Shown here in pieces: positions 17,041 to 25,079 of a DNA stretch of 64,000 bases. Both the position numbers and the translations under genes were made by a program. Location: assembly GCA_945482615.1 (NCBI GenBank), contig CALYRG010000001.1, positions 45,563-109,562 on the forward strand, written 5' to 3'. Source of the stretch: an uncultured Clostridia bacterium (GTDB lineage Bacteria > Bacillota > Clostridia > Oscillospirales > Oscillospiraceae). The notes under the pieces are model-generated. The model did not search any database. It had not been told where the DNA came from and was given only the letters and a program-made list of their open reading frames with translations. Every line of letters begins with the position of its first letter. Position 1 is the first letter of the stretch.

Positions 17041-18378
17041 ATGGCCCTTCGGGATGAAGATATGGATAAGCGGAGAGAAAAGCGGGAAGCCATGCGCCGC
17101 AAGCAGCGCTCCGCTGCCCGGCGGATGCGTCTGACCCTGCTGGTCGCTCTGGTCATTCTGGGCCTGTGCGGCTACGGCATCTGGCAGCTGACCCAGAACG
17201 GAGAAGATGTCCAGGCCGCCGCCCCTACCCAGGCGACCCATCCTCCCACGGAGGCCACCGAGCCAACCCAGCGCAGCCCCCTGACCACCATCCACCTCCG
17301 GGCTGCCGGTGACCTGAATGTCACCGACAGCGTCGTCTCCTCCGGCATAGCCGTCAATGGCTATGATTTCAGCGGCGTTTTCAAGGACGTATCCTCCGTT
17401 CTGTCCGGCGCGGATCTGACCTTTATGAACTTTGAGGGCAATGCCTGCGGCGAGCCCTACGGCTCAGAGACCTCCTCCGCCCCCGTCCGTCTGCTGGATG
17501 ACCTTCGGGCCTGCGGCGTGGATTTGCTGCAGGTAGCCAACTCCTGCGCCATCAACAACGGCATCAACGGTCTCACCGCCACCCTCAACAGCATCCGCTC
17601 CGCGGGCATTGAGCCGCTGGGTGCCTACGCCTCCTCCCGGGAGTATCAGGCTTCCAAGGGCTACACCATCGTGGAGGTCAAGGGCGTCAAGATTGCCTTT
17701 GTGGCCTTCACCAAGGGTCTCGGGGGCCGGGGTATGCCCGCCGGCAGCGAGAATCTGGTGAACCTTCTGTACGTGGACTACGATAACCTGTATCAGGAGA
17801 TTGACAAGGACACCATCGAAACCGTGCTGAAAAACGTCCAGGCAGAGCGGCCTGATCTTACCGTCGCCCTGCTCCACTGGGGCAGCGAGTACAATGACGA
17901 CATCAGCAAGACTCAGAAGTCCATCGCCAATCTGATGCTCAAGCGGGGCGTGGACGTGATTATCGGCACCCACCCCCATACCCTCCAGCCCATTGTGTTC
18001 GATCAGGCTGCCGGAACGCTGGTTGCCTACTCTCTGGGCGACTTCTTCGGCGATGCCGTCCGGGGCGCCACCAACTACTCCATCGTGCTGGATATTGAAG
18101 TCACCAAGGACACCACCACCGGTAAGACCCGGGTGACGGACTACAGCTACATTCCGATTTACACCGTCACGGAATCGGAGTGCCCGGATCAGAAGCGCCG
18201 GGTGGTGCGCATCCAAGGCGCCATGAAGGGCTACGGCCTGTATGATCCCACCGGAGAGAACACCTCCTACCCGGGCCGGTACCTGGACAGCATCACCCTG
18301 CAATGCTATGAAGGCATGAAATACGCCCTCCAGCGTATCGAAGAGCGAATCGTCATGCCGGAGGAAAAGAGCAGCTGA
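17041..18378 (+). CDS. CapA family protein (PGA_cap metallophosphoesterase fold)
   Basis: 445 residues. A basic, Arg/Lys-rich N-terminus is followed by one membrane anchor ('MRLTLLVALVILGLCGYGIWQL', about 30-50), a Thr/Pro-rich linker, then the catalytic-type domain outside the cell. The domain shows 'RAAGDLNVTDSV', 'DLTFMNFEGNACG', 'VALLHWGSEY' and 'VDVIIGTHPHTLQPIVF', the metal-binding motifs of CapA/PgsA proteins. The usual 'ANNHxxDxG' is changed to 'ANSCAINNG', so one normally conserved His is absent. The family includes poly-gamma-glutamate synthesis proteins, but most lone copies, like this one without capBC, have no known substrate. AAAGGAGG lies just upstream. Confidence 0.85.
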   Translation: MALRDEDMDKRREKREAMRRKQRSAARRMRLTLLVALVILGLCGYGIWQLTQNGEDVQAAAPTQATHPPTEATEPTQRSPLTTIHLRAAGDLNVTDSVVSSGIAVNGYDFSGVFKDVSSVLSGADLTFMNFEGNACGEPYGSETSSAPVRLLDDLRACGVDLLQVANSCAINNGINGLTATLNSIRSAGIEPLGAYASSREYQASKGYTIVEVKGVKIAFVAFTKGLGGRGMPAGSENLVNLLYVDYDNLYQEIDKDTIETVLKNVQAERPDLTVALLHWGSEYNDDISKTQKSIANLMLKRGVDVIIGTHPHTLQPIVFDQAAGTLVAYSLGDFFGDAVRGATNYSIVLDIEVTKDTTTGKTRVTDYSYIPIYTVTESECPDQKRRVVRIQGAMKGYGLYDPTGENTSYPGRYLDSITLQCYEGMKYALQRIEERIVMPEEKSS

Positions 18379-18519
18379 TACAGCCATTCGGGGGCATACC
18401 GCCCCCGATTCTTTTCGCTTCTATGACCGTATTGATTATTATTCAGTCGTATGCTAGTATATTGGCAAGAAAACGACTTTCCCTGTGAGAAATCTATTGT
18501 TTCAGGAGGGTACTGCATT

Positions 18520-19863
18520 ATGCCAGCACTGCGGGGCACAGCATCCCGGGAGGCACTTTGGAAGCAGATGCTTCTGTTTTTCCTCCCGCTTCTGTTTGGA
18601 ACCTTTTTTCAGCAGCTTTATAACACGGTTGACGCGGTGATCGTAGGCCAGTTCGTGGGCAAGGAGGCCCTGGCCGCAGTGGGCGGCAGCAGCGCCGCCA
18701 TCATCAATCTGCTGGTGGGCTTTTTCATGGGCCTGTCCAACGGTGCCACCGTCATCATCGCCCAGAGCTACGGCGCAGGAGACCGTCAGAACGTGTCCCG
18801 GGCCGTCCACACCGGAATCGCCCTGTCCATTGCCGCCGGTGCCGCCCTGACCCTGCTGGGTGTTCTGTTCGGCGGGTCTGCCCTGCGGATGATGGGCACG
18901 CCCCAGGACGTGTATTCCGGCTCCCGGGTCTACCTCACCATCTACTTCTGCGGTATGGTTCCCAATCTGGTGTACAACATTGGCGCGGGCATCCTGCGGG
19001 CGGTGGGAGATTCCAAGCGTCCCCTGTATTTTCTCATCATCACCTGCTTTGCCAACATCGGCCTGGATCTTCTGTTTGTGGCCGTGCTCCACTGGGGGGT
19101 GGCCGGTGTTGCTGCCGCCACCATTGTCAGCCAGACCATCAGCGCCGCCATGGTCATCCTGACCCTGACCCGGAGCCGGGAGGTCTACCACCTGGAACTG
19201 CGGAGCATCCGCTTCCACGGCAAAACCCTGAAGCGAATCGTCAGCATCGGCATTCCCTCCGGAATCCAGAGCGCCATGTACGCCATCTCCAATCTGCTGA
19301 TTCAGTCCAGTGTCAACTCCTTCGGCACAGACACCGTTGCCGCCTGGACTGCCTTCGGCAAGCTGGATACCCTGTACTGGATGGGCAGCGGCTCCTTCGG
19401 CATCGCCGTGTCCACCTTCGCCGGGCAGAGCTACGGCGCCGGGGACTACAACCGGATGCGCTCCGCCGTCCGCAGTGGCTTCGTCATGAACGCCATCTAC
19501 GCGGTTTTCCTCAGCACCGCCATGTTCTTCGGCGGGCAGTTCGCCCTGCGGCTGTTCCTGGAGGATGAGACCGTCATCGGCTACGGCGTCACCATGAGCC
19601 GGTTCATCTCCACCGCCTACCTGCTGTTCATCCCCATCGAGCTGCTTGCCGCCGTGTGCCGCAGCGCCGGCGACACCCTCCGGCCCACCATCATGACCGC
19701 CGTGGGCATCTGCGGCTTCCGTACCGTGTGGCTGTTCACCGCCCTGCCCATCTGGCACACCCGCCAAATGCTCTACGTCAGCTATCCACTGAGCTGGGCC
19801 ATCACTTCGGTTCTGTTCATCCTGTACTACCGCAAGGGCACCTGGCTGCGCAAGCACCAGTAA
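18520..19863 (+). CDS. MATE family efflux transporter
   Basis: 447 residues, about 12 membrane segments. 'LFFLPLLFGTFFQQLYNTVDAVIVGQFVGKEALAAVGGSSAAIINL' and the matching second-half 'GIPSGIQSAMYAISNLLIQSSVNSFGTDTVAAWTAFGKLD' are typical of the MATE subgroup common in gut Clostridia. The start at 18520 has AGGAGGG upstream; the frame itself is open from 18451. A TolB-like propeller gene follows after 25 nt. It probably exports a drug or metabolite; the substrate is unknown. Confidence 0.9.
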   Translation: MPALRGTASREALWKQMLLFFLPLLFGTFFQQLYNTVDAVIVGQFVGKEALAAVGGSSAAIINLLVGFFMGLSNGATVIIAQSYGAGDRQNVSRAVHTGIALSIAAGAALTLLGVLFGGSALRMMGTPQDVYSGSRVYLTIYFCGMVPNLVYNIGAGILRAVGDSKRPLYFLIITCFANIGLDLLFVAVLHWGVAGVAAATIVSQTISAAMVILTLTRSREVYHLELRSIRFHGKTLKRIVSIGIPSGIQSAMYAISNLLIQSSVNSFGTDTVAAWTAFGKLDTLYWMGSGSFGIAVSTFAGQSYGAGDYNRMRSAVRSGFVMNAIYAVFLSTAMFFGGQFALRLFLEDETVIGYGVTMSRFISTAYLLFIPIELLAAVCRSAGDTLRPTIMTAVGICGFRTVWLFTALPIWHTRQMLYVSYPLSWAITSVLFILYYRKGTWLRKHQ

Positions 19864-19888
19864 CATCCTATCGTATGGAGGGATTCCT

Positions 19889-20764
19889 ATGGCAAACAAT
19901 CCCATGGAGCGGGCAAGCCACTCCTTTGTCCACATCTACGACACCCTCACCGGGGAAGATACCATCGCGGCAGAATTCAACACCGTGGTGGAAGCCCCCT
20001 TCTTCACCAGAGACGGCAGCGCCCTTTACTACAATACCCAGGGAAAAATCTACCGGCTGGAGCTGGCCACCGGAGCCATCACCCACATCCCCACCGGAGA
20101 GGCAACCCTGTGCAACAATGACCATGTGCTCAGCCCGGACGGGAAGCAGATGGCAGTCAGCAGCGGCCATGACGGCGACTGGCAGTCCCGGATCTACACC
20201 GTGAACCTCGCCACCGGGGAAAGCACCTGCCTGACCCCGGAGCCCCACAGCTACCTCCACGGCTGGTCTCCCGACGGCAGGGACATCGCCTTCTGCGGTG
20301 CCCGGGACTATGGCCGTGGACTGGAATGGGACATCTACACCATCCCGGCAGCAGGCGGGCCTCAAACCCGGCTCACCAATGCCCCCGGTCTCAACGACGG
20401 CCCGGAGTATTCCCCCGACGGAAAGACCATCTGGTTCAACTCCGTCCGCACCGGGCGGATGCAGGTGTGGAAGATGAACGCCGACGGCACCCAGCAGACC
20501 CAGATGACCTTTGATGAAGACTGGAACGCCTGGTTCCCTCACATCAGTCCTGACGGAAAGACTGTGGTGTACCTCGTCTACCGTAAGGAGGATCTGGAGC
20601 CCGGCGAGCATCTGCCGGACAAGCAGGTGGAGCTTCGCCGGATTCCCGCCCAGGGCGGCCCGGAGGAGACGGTGCTCTCCCTTTTCGGCGGACAGGGCAC
20701 CATCAACGTCAACAGCTGGTCCCCGGACAGCCGCTTCTTTGCCTACGTTTCCTATCGCAGATAA
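19889..20764 (+). CDS. TolB-like PD40 beta-propeller protein
   Basis: 291 residues. It consists of repeated WD40-like PD40 blades with the tell-tale 'SPDGK' turns: 'LSPDGKQMAVSS', 'WSPDGRDIAFCG', 'YSPDGKTIWFNS', 'ISPDGKTVVYLVY' and 'WSPDSRFFAYVS'. No signal peptide, so it is probably cytoplasmic, unlike true TolB. Such proteins are often predicted to bind oligosaccharides (oligogalacturonide lyase-like or TolB-like), but a catalytic role cannot be read here. GGAGG lies 7 nt before the ATG. A degenerate copy of its last 45 codons occurs at about 24.3 kb. Confidence 0.8.
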   Translation: MANNPMERASHSFVHIYDTLTGEDTIAAEFNTVVEAPFFTRDGSALYYNTQGKIYRLELATGAITHIPTGEATLCNNDHVLSPDGKQMAVSSGHDGDWQSRIYTVNLATGESTCLTPEPHSYLHGWSPDGRDIAFCGARDYGRGLEWDIYTIPAAGGPQTRLTNAPGLNDGPEYSPDGKTIWFNSVRTGRMQVWKMNADGTQQTQMTFDEDWNAWFPHISPDGKTVVYLVYRKEDLEPGEHLPDKQVELRRIPAQGGPEETVLSLFGGQGTINVNSWSPDSRFFAYVSYRR

Positions 20765-20805
20765 CGCGCCCCGGTTCATACTGTGTTCGTAATACAGTTC
20801 ATTTT

Positions 20806-20836
20806 CGGCGTGGCCTTCGTGGTCACGCCGTTTTTT
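20806..20836 (+). terminator. Rho-independent terminator
   Basis: CGGCGTG/CACGCCG stem with an 11-nt loop and six Ts, 42 nt after the PD40 gene. Confidence 0.8.
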
Positions 20837-20852
20837 ACTATGAAACAGCCTC

Positions 20853-20881
20853 TTGACTTTTCTGTCTACATATAGTAGAAT
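20853..20881 (+). promoter_or_regulatory. Promoter of the blaI-like/M56 operon
   Basis: TTGACT and TAGAAT with 17-nt spacing. The -10 box lies inside the first palindromic operator, so a bound repressor would block RNA polymerase. Confidence 0.7.
20865..20879. promoter_or_regulatory. BlaI-type operator 1
   Basis: TCTACATATAGTAGA, a near-perfect palindrome (TCTAC-N5-GTAGA) related to the TACA/TGTA boxes used by BlaI/MecI repressors. It overlaps the -10 box. Confidence 0.7.
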
Positions 20882-20888
20882 ATCGCTG

Positions 20889-20903
20889 TCTACTAAAAGT
20901 AGA
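20889..20903. promoter_or_regulatory. BlaI-type operator 2
   Basis: TCTACTAAAAGTAGA, with the same TCTAC-N5-GTAGA arms as operator 1 and 24 nt away centre to centre. It covers the probable transcript start. Confidence 0.7.
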
Positions 20904-20920
20904 ACAAAGGAGGTGCCCCT

Positions 20921-21280
20921 ATGGCAGAATACAGGCTTGGCGAAGTGGAGTCCATTTTCGCAGATATCATCTGGAACAACGAGCCTCTTTCCTCCCGCCG
21001 GTTGGCGGAGCTGGCAGAAGAGCGGCTAAACTGGAAGCGGACGACAGCCTATACCATTTTGAAGCGGCTGTGTGACCGGGAGCTGTTCCAAAATCAGGAC
21101 GGAATGGTAACCTCTCTTGTCAGCCGGGAGGAGTTTTACGCCCGCAGAAGCGAGCAGTTTGTGGAGGACACCTTTCAGGGGTCCCTTCCCGCCTTCCTCG
21201 CTGCCTTTGGCAGCCGGAAAAAGCTGTCCGATGGGGAAATCGACGAGCTGCAAAAAGTGATCGACTCCATGCGGAGGTGA
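20921..21280 (+). CDS. BlaI/MecI/CopY family repressor
   Basis: 119 residues. 'LGEVESIFADIIWNNEPLSSRRLAELAEERLNWKRTTAYTILKRLCDRELFQ' is the winged-helix domain of BlaI/MecI repressors, followed by a short helical dimer region. In the classic system the partner M56 protease causes the repressor to be cleaved, which opens the operon. Here the M56 gene starts 4 nt after this stop codon and two matching operators lie in the promoter, so autoregulation of the pair is the likely arrangement. No beta-lactamase is nearby, so the regulated target may be elsewhere. Confidence 0.9.
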   Translation: MAEYRLGEVESIFADIIWNNEPLSSRRLAELAEERLNWKRTTAYTILKRLCDRELFQNQDGMVTSLVSREEFYARRSEQFVEDTFQGSLPAFLAAFGSRKKLSDGEIDELQKVIDSMRR

Positions 21281-21284
21281 TGGT

Positions 21285-24179
21285 ATGCAGACTGTTTTTG
21301 CAAAAATTCTCAACATGAGTATCACCGGCAGCATCGTCATTGCGGTTGTGCTGCTGGCAAGGCTGTTCCTGAAGCGGGCGCCCAAAATCTATTCCTACGC
21401 CCTGTGGGCTGTGGTATTGTTTCGTCTTCTGTGTCCGCTCTCCATCACCGCCGGGCTGTCTGTGCTGAAGCCCATCCCGGTAACCACCACCCCCGGCATC
21501 AGCGCCGTATCCTACCAGCCCGTTGCCCGGGCAGTCCGGGAGAACATCCCCGCGCCGGTTCAGCCGCAATTTGTCCCGACCCAGCAGGCACAGCCGCCGG
21601 AGACGAACGCTTCTCCCATGGAGGCCGCCGCATACATCTGGGCGGCAGGGGCTTCCACTATGGCATTATACAGCGTTGTCCAGTATTGGATTTTGCGGCG
21701 CAGACTGGCGGAGGCGGTGCTTTTGCGAGGGGAAATCTATGTTGCGGACTGCATTTCCTCCCCCTTCGTCATGGGCATTCTGCGGCCCGGAATCTATCTG
21801 CCGTCCAGCACCCCCATGCAGGAACGCCGGTTCATCGTTGCCCACGAGCGGCAGCATATCCGCCGGGGCGACCCTGTGTGGAAGCTGCTGGGCTACGCGG
21901 CACTGTGCCTGCACTGGTTCAATCCGCTGGTGTGGCTGGCCTTTGTGCTGGCAGGGAAGGACATGGAAATGAGCTGCGACGAGGCGGTGATCCAGCGGCT
22001 TGGCGAGCACATCCGGGCGGACTATTCCCAGGCCCTGCTGCGGCTGGCAACCCACAAGCGCATCGTATCCGGGATGCCCCTTGCCTTCGGAGAGGGCGAT
22101 ACCAGAGGGCGGGTGCTGAATATGGCGAAATGGAAGAAACCGAAGGTTTGGGTGAGTATTCTATGCGCTGCGCTGTGCCTTGTGATTCTGGCGGCTTGCG
22201 CATTGAATCCAAAGCAGGAGGAAACAGAAACGGACGGAAAAACGCAAATTGTTGGTTCAGCACGCATCGTGATTCGAGACTTCCGTTTCCGAACACCGGC
22301 AGGGTGTATCACAGAAAAAAGGGAGAAGAAAACCCACGAACAGACAGATGACGGCTTAGATGTAGCCTATTGGGAATTTTCCGATGGCGAAAGCATTATC
22401 GGCGGTGTAAACACATACCGGATTCCGAAGAATCTCGACACGGACAACTGGGATTGGCTCCGGGAACTCGACCTGCCAGAGTGGCAGGATGAAACCCTGG
22501 GGTATTGGGCAGAGGGTATGCCCGGCGATGTGGTTATTCTGGAGTTTTTCAGTGATGTGCCGGAAGGGCAGGAAAGAACCGTCCTGAATGCGCACAATCT
22601 CTACTTCTATGAAGGCTGGATTTATGACCTGTGGTTCGATAAGCTGACGGTGAAGCCCGAGGTCATGTCGGCCATTCTGGACAGCGTCAGCATTGGCGAG
22701 GAAAAAGCAATTCAGGTGGTGGATATGCCCTACGAGATTCTGGAAATGCCGGCGGGAGGCTTTGACTACCAGGTGGAGACGGACGGCCGCATTTCCCTTC
22801 TGAAAGGGGACAGCACAATTGGTGGAATCGCCGCCTATCCCATCCCGGAGGGGGTGTATGACCCCAATGACGATGCTTATCTTTGGCTGGAAGACGTGGG
22901 CGTGGAAGACCTGGAAAGCCCTGATCTGACGATTACCGGCATGTTTGCCTGGAGCGGCAGCAACGGCTGTTCCCTCACCGTTGCGGACGATGTGGAACAT
23001 CCCACAGTGAAGCGTACCCACCAGTTCCGGTTTGCCGGAAATACTCTGTACGATTTCTGGCTGGATGATCTGGCTGTGGACGAGGCGACCCGGTCTGCCA
23101 TCCAGAAAGCAGTGGTCTATCTGGAACCTGTGACACAGCAGGAAGCCCTGCCCCAGAAGACAGAGCTTACCTTCTATCTGGAGGGCATGGAAGAAACGGC
23201 GATGGCAGCCCTTTATGCCGGGGATGGGTATTCCCTCTATATTTTCGATGAAGATTGGATCTATTCTCTGGAGGACGGGCAGCCTGTCTGGGAGAGTCGC
23301 CTCAATTCGGAGGTAAAACTCAGCATCATTCACCTGCAAGATATGCCCCTGTCTGCGGCGCAGCAGTGGGTGCGGAGCAGGTTTGAAGGCTTCGACCTGA
23401 TTGAGGACAACCGGGGCGGCTTGGGCGGAACCAATGCCGCGGGAATTATGGCGGATGTGCGGCTGATCCCCGCGGGAGACGACGTGTACACGGTGAGCTG
23501 CGTCTACCCCATAGAGGCCGCCGAGGGCTTTGGCGTCCGGCTGGGGGTGATGGCCGACACCTTCACCCTGACCGCCCCGGGAGCGGAGCTGTCGGAAGAA
23601 GAAATTGCCTTCACCAAGGCCCAGGCGGTGATGCAGGGCTTGCAGGATGTGCCCTTCCTGATTCAGACCGAATGCCGCTACCAGAATACCCCCGAAAAGG
23701 ATTTTATCGAGACGTTCTGCTATGACAGCGAAATTGGTTTCCTGCGGGTCACCACCACCGCCGACGGTCGGGATCACGCCCAGCTGTATGGGAACGACCG
23801 CTACTTTACCAATGCGGGCAGCGAGACAAGCCCGGAACCGACCTGGGCAGAAACGGAAGCCCCTTCCGAGTTCAGTACCCCGTGGCTTGGCAGCTTCAAC
23901 TTCATCCGCCATTATGTGACCTATGTGGGCATGGTGCCCGATGGGGAGAAGACCAGCTATCTGTTCCAGGTGAATGCCCCCTTTGAGGATACGCCGGATG
24001 CCGCAGACCACTATTTTGCCGCCTTCGATTTTGACGTCGAGGGGAACTTTATTGCCGTTTACCTGCAAGTCAACCCGGTGCGGGACGATGCCTATACATT
24101 GACCCAGTCCATCGTCACCACAGACCCGCAGGTTGTTGCCGCCAAGCTCAGCGGCGAATTTGCCCGGGCCACACAATAA
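21285..24179 (+). CDS. M56 family sensor peptidase (BlaR1-like) with a large duplicated C-terminal region
   Basis: 964 residues, far longer than BlaR1 (about 600). The N-terminal ~300 residues hold several membrane helices and the zinc peptidase motif 'VAHERQHIRRGD' (HERQH at about 187-191) with 'MSCDEAVI' supplying the third ligand. A further helix, 'VWVSILCAALCLVILAACA', leads into an outer region of about 650 residues. That region lacks the penicillin-binding transpeptidase signature and instead seems to repeat a module: 'GESIIGGVNTYRIPKNLDTDNWDWLRELDL' and 'DSTIGGIAAYPIPEGVYDPNDDAYLWLEDV', each ending in 'FWLDDLAVD/LWFDKLTV'. The signal it senses is unknown. It is coupled to the BlaI-like gene. 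Its GC and codon use fit the neighbours. Confidence 0.85.
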   Translation: MQTVFAKILNMSITGSIVIAVVLLARLFLKRAPKIYSYALWAVVLFRLLCPLSITAGLSVLKPIPVTTTPGISAVSYQPVARAVRENIPAPVQPQFVPTQQAQPPETNASPMEAAAYIWAAGASTMALYSVVQYWILRRRLAEAVLLRGEIYVADCISSPFVMGILRPGIYLPSSTPMQERRFIVAHERQHIRRGDPVWKLLGYAALCLHWFNPLVWLAFVLAGKDMEMSCDEAVIQRLGEHIRADYSQALLRLATHKRIVSGMPLAFGEGDTRGRVLNMAKWKKPKVWVSILCAALCLVILAACALNPKQEETETDGKTQIVGSARIVIRDFRFRTPAGCITEKREKKTHEQTDDGLDVAYWEFSDGESIIGGVNTYRIPKNLDTDNWDWLRELDLPEWQDETLGYWAEGMPGDVVILEFFSDVPEGQERTVLNAHNLYFYEGWIYDLWFDKLTVKPEVMSAILDSVSIGEEKAIQVVDMPYEILEMPAGGFDYQVETDGRISLLKGDSTIGGIAAYPIPEGVYDPNDDAYLWLEDVGVEDLESPDLTITGMFAWSGSNGCSLTVADDVEHPTVKRTHQFRFAGNTLYDFWLDDLAVDEATRSAIQKAVVYLEPVTQQEALPQKTELTFYLEGMEETAMAALYAGDGYSLYIFDEDWIYSLEDGQPVWESRLNSEVKLSIIHLQDMPLSAAQQWVRSRFEGFDLIEDNRGGLGGTNAAGIMADVRLIPAGDDVYTVSCVYPIEAAEGFGVRLGVMADTFTLTAPGAELSEEEIAFTKAQAVMQGLQDVPFLIQTECRYQNTPEKDFIETFCYDSEIGFLRVTTTADGRDHAQLYGNDRYFTNAGSETSPEPTWAETEAPSEFSTPWLGSFNFIRHYVTYVGMVPDGEKTSYLFQVNAPFEDTPDAADHYFAAFDFDVEGNFIAVYLQVNPVRDDAYTLTQSIVTTDPQVVAAKLSGEFARATQ

Positions 24180-24217
24180 CGGGCAGCGCTCTATCGGGGC
24201 GCGCGCGTAAAATAGTT

Positions 24218-24270
24218 TGAGGCTGCCTCAACATGATTTCCTAAAATCATGAGAGGCAGCCTCACTTCCT
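24218..24270 (+). terminator. Terminator of the M56 operon
   Basis: Long hairpin: TGAGGCTGCCTC pairs with GAGGCAGCCTCA, with an inner ATGATTT/AAATCAT stem, followed by CTTCCTTTT. Confidence 0.75.
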
Positions 24271-24289
24271 TTTGAGCGCCGGGCTTTCG

Positions 24290-24438
24290 GGGCGGATTTT
24301 GCAGCGGCTCATCGGGTTCTCGTGCAGAGCAGTCCAGAGGAGATGGTTCTCTCCCTCTTCGGCAGACAGGGTGCCATCAGCGTCCATAGCTTGTTTCCGG
24401 TCAGCCGGTTCTTCGCCTACGTTTCCTGTCGCAGATAA
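24290..24438 (+). pseudogene. Degenerate C-terminal fragment of a PD40 propeller gene
   Basis: The stretch ending at the stop codon 24436-24438 reads 'EMVLSLFGRQGAISVHSL' and then 'SRFFAYVSCRR', against 'ETVLSLFGGQGTINVNSW' and 'SRFFAYVSYRR' in the intact gene at 19889-20764. Even the bases after the stop (TAACGC) agree. Upstream of about 24310 the similarity survives only with a frame change, and there is no start. It is a decayed partial duplicate of the neighbouring gene, left downstream of the M56 operon terminator. Confidence 0.75.
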
Positions 24439-24534
24439 CGCCTTCCCTCCCTGACAGCCAGGGAGAGCAGTTGTTTTCCTTTCCCGCCAGATGGTTCTCC
24501 AATCCTGCCGATTTGAATACAATCTTTCCAAATA

Positions 24535-24605
24535 TAAAAACAACCTCCATTGGCAGCTCCCATGGAATTACTGCCCATTACAGATGTCGAAGGAGGTTAT
24601 TGTTC
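24535..24605 (-). terminator. Terminator-like hairpin after the RidA gene
   Basis: On the minus strand AATAACCTCC pairs with GGAGGTTGTT across a long loop and is followed by TTTATA. It lies about 20 nt after the RidA stop codon. Confidence 0.45.
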
Positions 24606-24623
24606 AATCGTCGCCCTCCGTTA

Positions 24624-25010
24624 TTATTTCACCACCGCGATGGCTTCAATCTCAATGACCATGCCGCCGTTGAATTTACCAACCTGCATGGTGCTTCTCG
24701 CCGGGGGGTTGTTGGGAAAATATTGCTTATAGGTTTCGTTAAACACAGCAAACTGATCGATATCGGACACAAATACCAGTGTTTTGAAAACATGCTCCAT
24801 ATCGGAACCCGCTTCCTCCAGTATTGCCTTCATATTTTTCATGATCTGGTGTGTCTGGGCAACAATATCCCCCGGCTCGACCAGTTTCCCGGTATGCGGA
24901 TCGGTTCCGGTGATACCGGCTGTATAGATCAGGTTCCCCACCCGAAAAGCCTGGGAATACCAGCCGCCGGGCTGGGCCGCTTTCTGTGTTGAAATTCTGA
25001 TGATTTCCAT
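24624..25010 (-). CDS. RidA family protein (enamine/imine deaminase type)
   Basis: 128 residues from the ATG with GGAGGTG 4 nt upstream. The RidA pattern is clear: 'GGWYSQAFRVGNLIYTAGITGTDPHTGKLV', 'QIMKNMKAILEEAGSDMEHVFKTLVFVSDI', 'YFPNNPPARSTMQVGKF' and 'VIEIEAIAVV'. The Arg of 'PARST' binds the substrate carboxylate in RidA. Such proteins hydrolyse reactive enamines/imines or act in catabolic pathways of nitrogen compounds. It is the last gene of a minus-strand set with an APC permease and an SDR and so may be part of the ring-hydrolase locus at 24.6-32.7 kb. Confidence 0.9.
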   Translation of the reverse strand: MEIIRISTQKAAQPGGWYSQAFRVGNLIYTAGITGTDPHTGKLVEPGDIVAQTHQIMKNMKAILEEAGSDMEHVFKTLVFVSDIDQFAVFNETYKQYFPNNPPARSTMQVGKFNGGMVIEIEAIAVVK

Positions 25011-25035
25011 AAGGCACCTCCGATGATTCAGGATA

Positions 25036-25063
25036 GGGCTGCCGCACAATCGTGCGGCAGCCC
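25036..25063. terminator. Hairpin between permease and RidA genes
   Basis: A 12-bp perfect stem (GGGCTGCCGCAC/GTGCGGCAGCCC) with a 4-nt loop and no T-run. It could be a weak terminator or an mRNA-processing or stability element separating the two genes. Confidence 0.55.
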
Positions 25064-25079
25064 GAATCGCAGTCCGGGA

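Noticed and set aside
24471-24992. Plus-strand frame of 173 codons over the RidA gene
   Set aside because: Antisense to a full RidA protein; no motifs.
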